Assembly: GCF_050589845.1 (NCBI RefSeq)
Contig: NZ_JBNGPA010000006.1
Coordinates: 62,001 to 126,000, forward strand
From: Carboxylicivirga agarovorans
GTDB taxonomy: Bacteria; Bacteroidota; Bacteroidia; Bacteroidales; Marinilabiliaceae
Reading direction: 5' to 3'
DNA: 64,000 nucleotides
Shown: piece by piece, positions 63,064-64,000 of the stretch
How positions within the stretch are numbered: position 1 is the first letter of the stretch
Layout of the letters: every line of letters starts with the position of its first letter
Made by a program: the position numbers and the translations under genes
Notes under the pieces: model-generated
Told to the model about the DNA's origin: nothing
Database searches by the model: none
Seen by the model: the letters and a program-made list of their open reading frames with translations, nothing else

Positions 63064-63882
63064 TTACTTCTGAACAACCTCAATTAAATCAAGGTCAAAA
63101 ATCAGCGTTGAGTTAGGGCCTATTTTAGCACCTGAACCACGCTCTCCGTATGCCAGTTCGGCAGGGATGTATAAACGCCACTTACTACCTTCGGGCATTA
63201 ACTGTAAAGCTTCAGTCCAGCCTTTAATTACACCTGTTACAGCAAACTGGGCTGTATCCTGACGCTCAACTGAACTATCAAAAACAGTTCCGTCAAGTAA
63301 AGTACCGTGGTACTGACACTTAACGCGATCAGCTTTTGTTGCAACAGCACCATTTCCTTCTTTCAGCACTTCGTACTGCAGGCCTGATTCTGTAGTTTTT
63401 ACTTCAGGGCGTTTGGCATTTTCTTCCAAAAACTTTTGTCCTTCAGCAAGGTTAGCAACTGCTTTTTCGGCGCGTTCTTCATCTTTTACTTTTCTGATTG
63501 ACTCCATCACTTTACGCAAGTACATATCGGCAGTCATTTCAGTAAAATAAGATTTATTATAAGCAAACTCATTCATGAAACCTTTCATAAAAGCAGCTTC
63601 ATCAATTTCATTGAACATACCTTTCAGGTGGTCTATGTTTGCTTTTTTTACTTCAGCCTGACCTAAAGCCTTCGCCAACTTGACACATGTTGTCGAGTCA
63701 ACTTCTAAAGGCCAGCGTTCAAACTGTTTTTTCAAATTAGCAGCCTGAAGATAACCCAGTGCATAACTCACACTATCTGTCTGGTCTGCAAAATCCATTT
63801 TTCCGGTATTGGGAACTTTAGTACATGAAGCCATTACCATCACTACTAAGGTAAGGGCGGCTAATAGATTTGTTACTTTCAT
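63064..63882 (-). CDS. FKBP-type peptidyl-prolyl isomerase lipoprotein
   Basis: A 272-residue lipoprotein from the ATG at 63882 (MKVTNLLAALTLVVMVMASC, Cys20). The N-terminal dimerisation domain runs to about residue 145 (DSVSYALGYLQAANLKKQ); the FKBP domain is at ~170-272 (GLQYEVLKEGNGA, YHGTLLDGTVFDSS, GWTEALQLMPEGSKWRLYIPAELAYG, LIFDLDLIEV). It helps fold secreted proteins, like FkpA. A further start at 63930 has no signal. It lies 77 bases after the next FKBP gene, so likely an operon. Confidence 0.92.
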   Translation of the reverse strand: MKVTNLLAALTLVVMVMASCTKVPNTGKMDFADQTDSVSYALGYLQAANLKKQFERWPLEVDSTTCVKLAKALGQAEVKKANIDHLKGMFNEIDEAAFMKGFMNEFAYNKSYFTEMTADMYLRKVMESIRKVKDEERAEKAVANLAEGQKFLEENAKRPEVKTTESGLQYEVLKEGNGAVATKADRVKCQYHGTLLDGTVFDSSVERQDTAQFAVTGVIKGWTEALQLMPEGSKWRLYIPAELAYGERGSGAKIGPNSTLIFDLDLIEVVQK

Positions 63883-63959
63883 CTGATAATTATTTAGTTG
63901 AAATTTGGCAGGTGAAACAAGCCTGTGCATATTTCACCTGTTATTTGATTAAAGTTTGT

Positions 63960-64000
63960 TTACTTAATAGCCAACAACTCAACTTCAAAAATAAGCGTTG
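63960..64000 (-). CDS. Second FKBP-type isomerase, C-terminal end only
   Basis: Read leftward, the last 40 bases encode TLIFEVELLAIK and a TAA stop (63962-63960). The sequence matches the final strand of the FKBP fold and resembles NSTLIFDLDLIEV in the neighbouring gene. The rest lies beyond the window. Confidence 0.7.
   Translation of the reverse strand, partial: TLIFEVELLAIK

Noticed and set aside
1..64000. tRNA, rRNA, CRISPR, prophage, insertion sequence
   Set aside because: Gaps were read for cloverleaf, spaced repeat and transposase signs, and none was convincing. A tRNA or covariance-model scan could not be run.

Overview
The window looks like chromosome of a Bacteroidota bacterium, most like the Bacteroidales/Marinilabiliales. 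The evidence is a SusC/SusD polysaccharide utilisation locus (PUL) with a hybrid two-component regulator, a type IX secretion C-terminal signal, a short RpoD, a Rho with a long charged insertion, FecI/FecR pairs, the carboxynorspermidine polyamine route, and many promoters of the TAnnTTTG type. The genus is inference. I saw no tRNA, rRNA, CRISPR array, intact insertion sequence or prophage.

Region 1 (1-18.5 kb): the end of a MATE efflux gene, then a leftward PUL: susC, susD, SGNH esterase, alpha/beta esterase, GH2 beta-galactosidase, GH30 glycanase. It faces a rightward hybrid two-component regulator and a surface glycan-binding-type lipoprotein. The susC and lipoprotein promoters share several sequence elements, one at exactly the same distance from the -7 box, so the lipoprotein very likely belongs to this regulon. 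The enzymes suggest an acylated beta-galactan-type substrate.

Region 2 (18.5-35.4 kb): a CarH-like cobalamin-binding MerR regulator without carotenoid genes nearby, a three-domain fasciclin lipoprotein, yicC-gmk-nadD, a secreted endonuclease/phosphatase-fold lipoprotein, carboxynorspermidine synthase, asnB, nspC, a DoxX protein, a Tyr/Trp/His-rich secreted protein with a DUF4136 lipoprotein, an SDR enzyme and an RlmD/TrmA-type rRNA methyltransferase.

Region 3 (35.4-44.2 kb): a QueF-like protein lacking the catalytic cysteine and histidine, a 57-residue proline-rich small protein, a T9SS cargo protein, a SAM methyltransferase, rpe, rpoD, rho and a DJ-1 family protein.

Region 4 (44.4-55 kb): a propeller-type sensor kinase without its own DNA-binding output, with a small barrel protein; then an ECF sigma/FecR operon carrying two recently homogenised STN/carboxypeptidase-regulatory-domain proteins, an ABC ATPase, a permease and a TlpA-like thioredoxin. 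It looks like cell-surface signalling in which the TonB receptor is replaced by paired barrel-less proteins and an exporter.

Region 5 (55.3-64 kb): DPP4-type peptidase, Xaa-Pro peptidase, ornithine-cyclodeaminase-family reductase, trans-3-hydroxyproline dehydratase-type enzyme and C69 dipeptidase. This is a coherent set for proline- and hydroxyproline-rich (collagen-like) peptides. Two FKBP isomerases follow on the opposite strand, the second cut by the window end.
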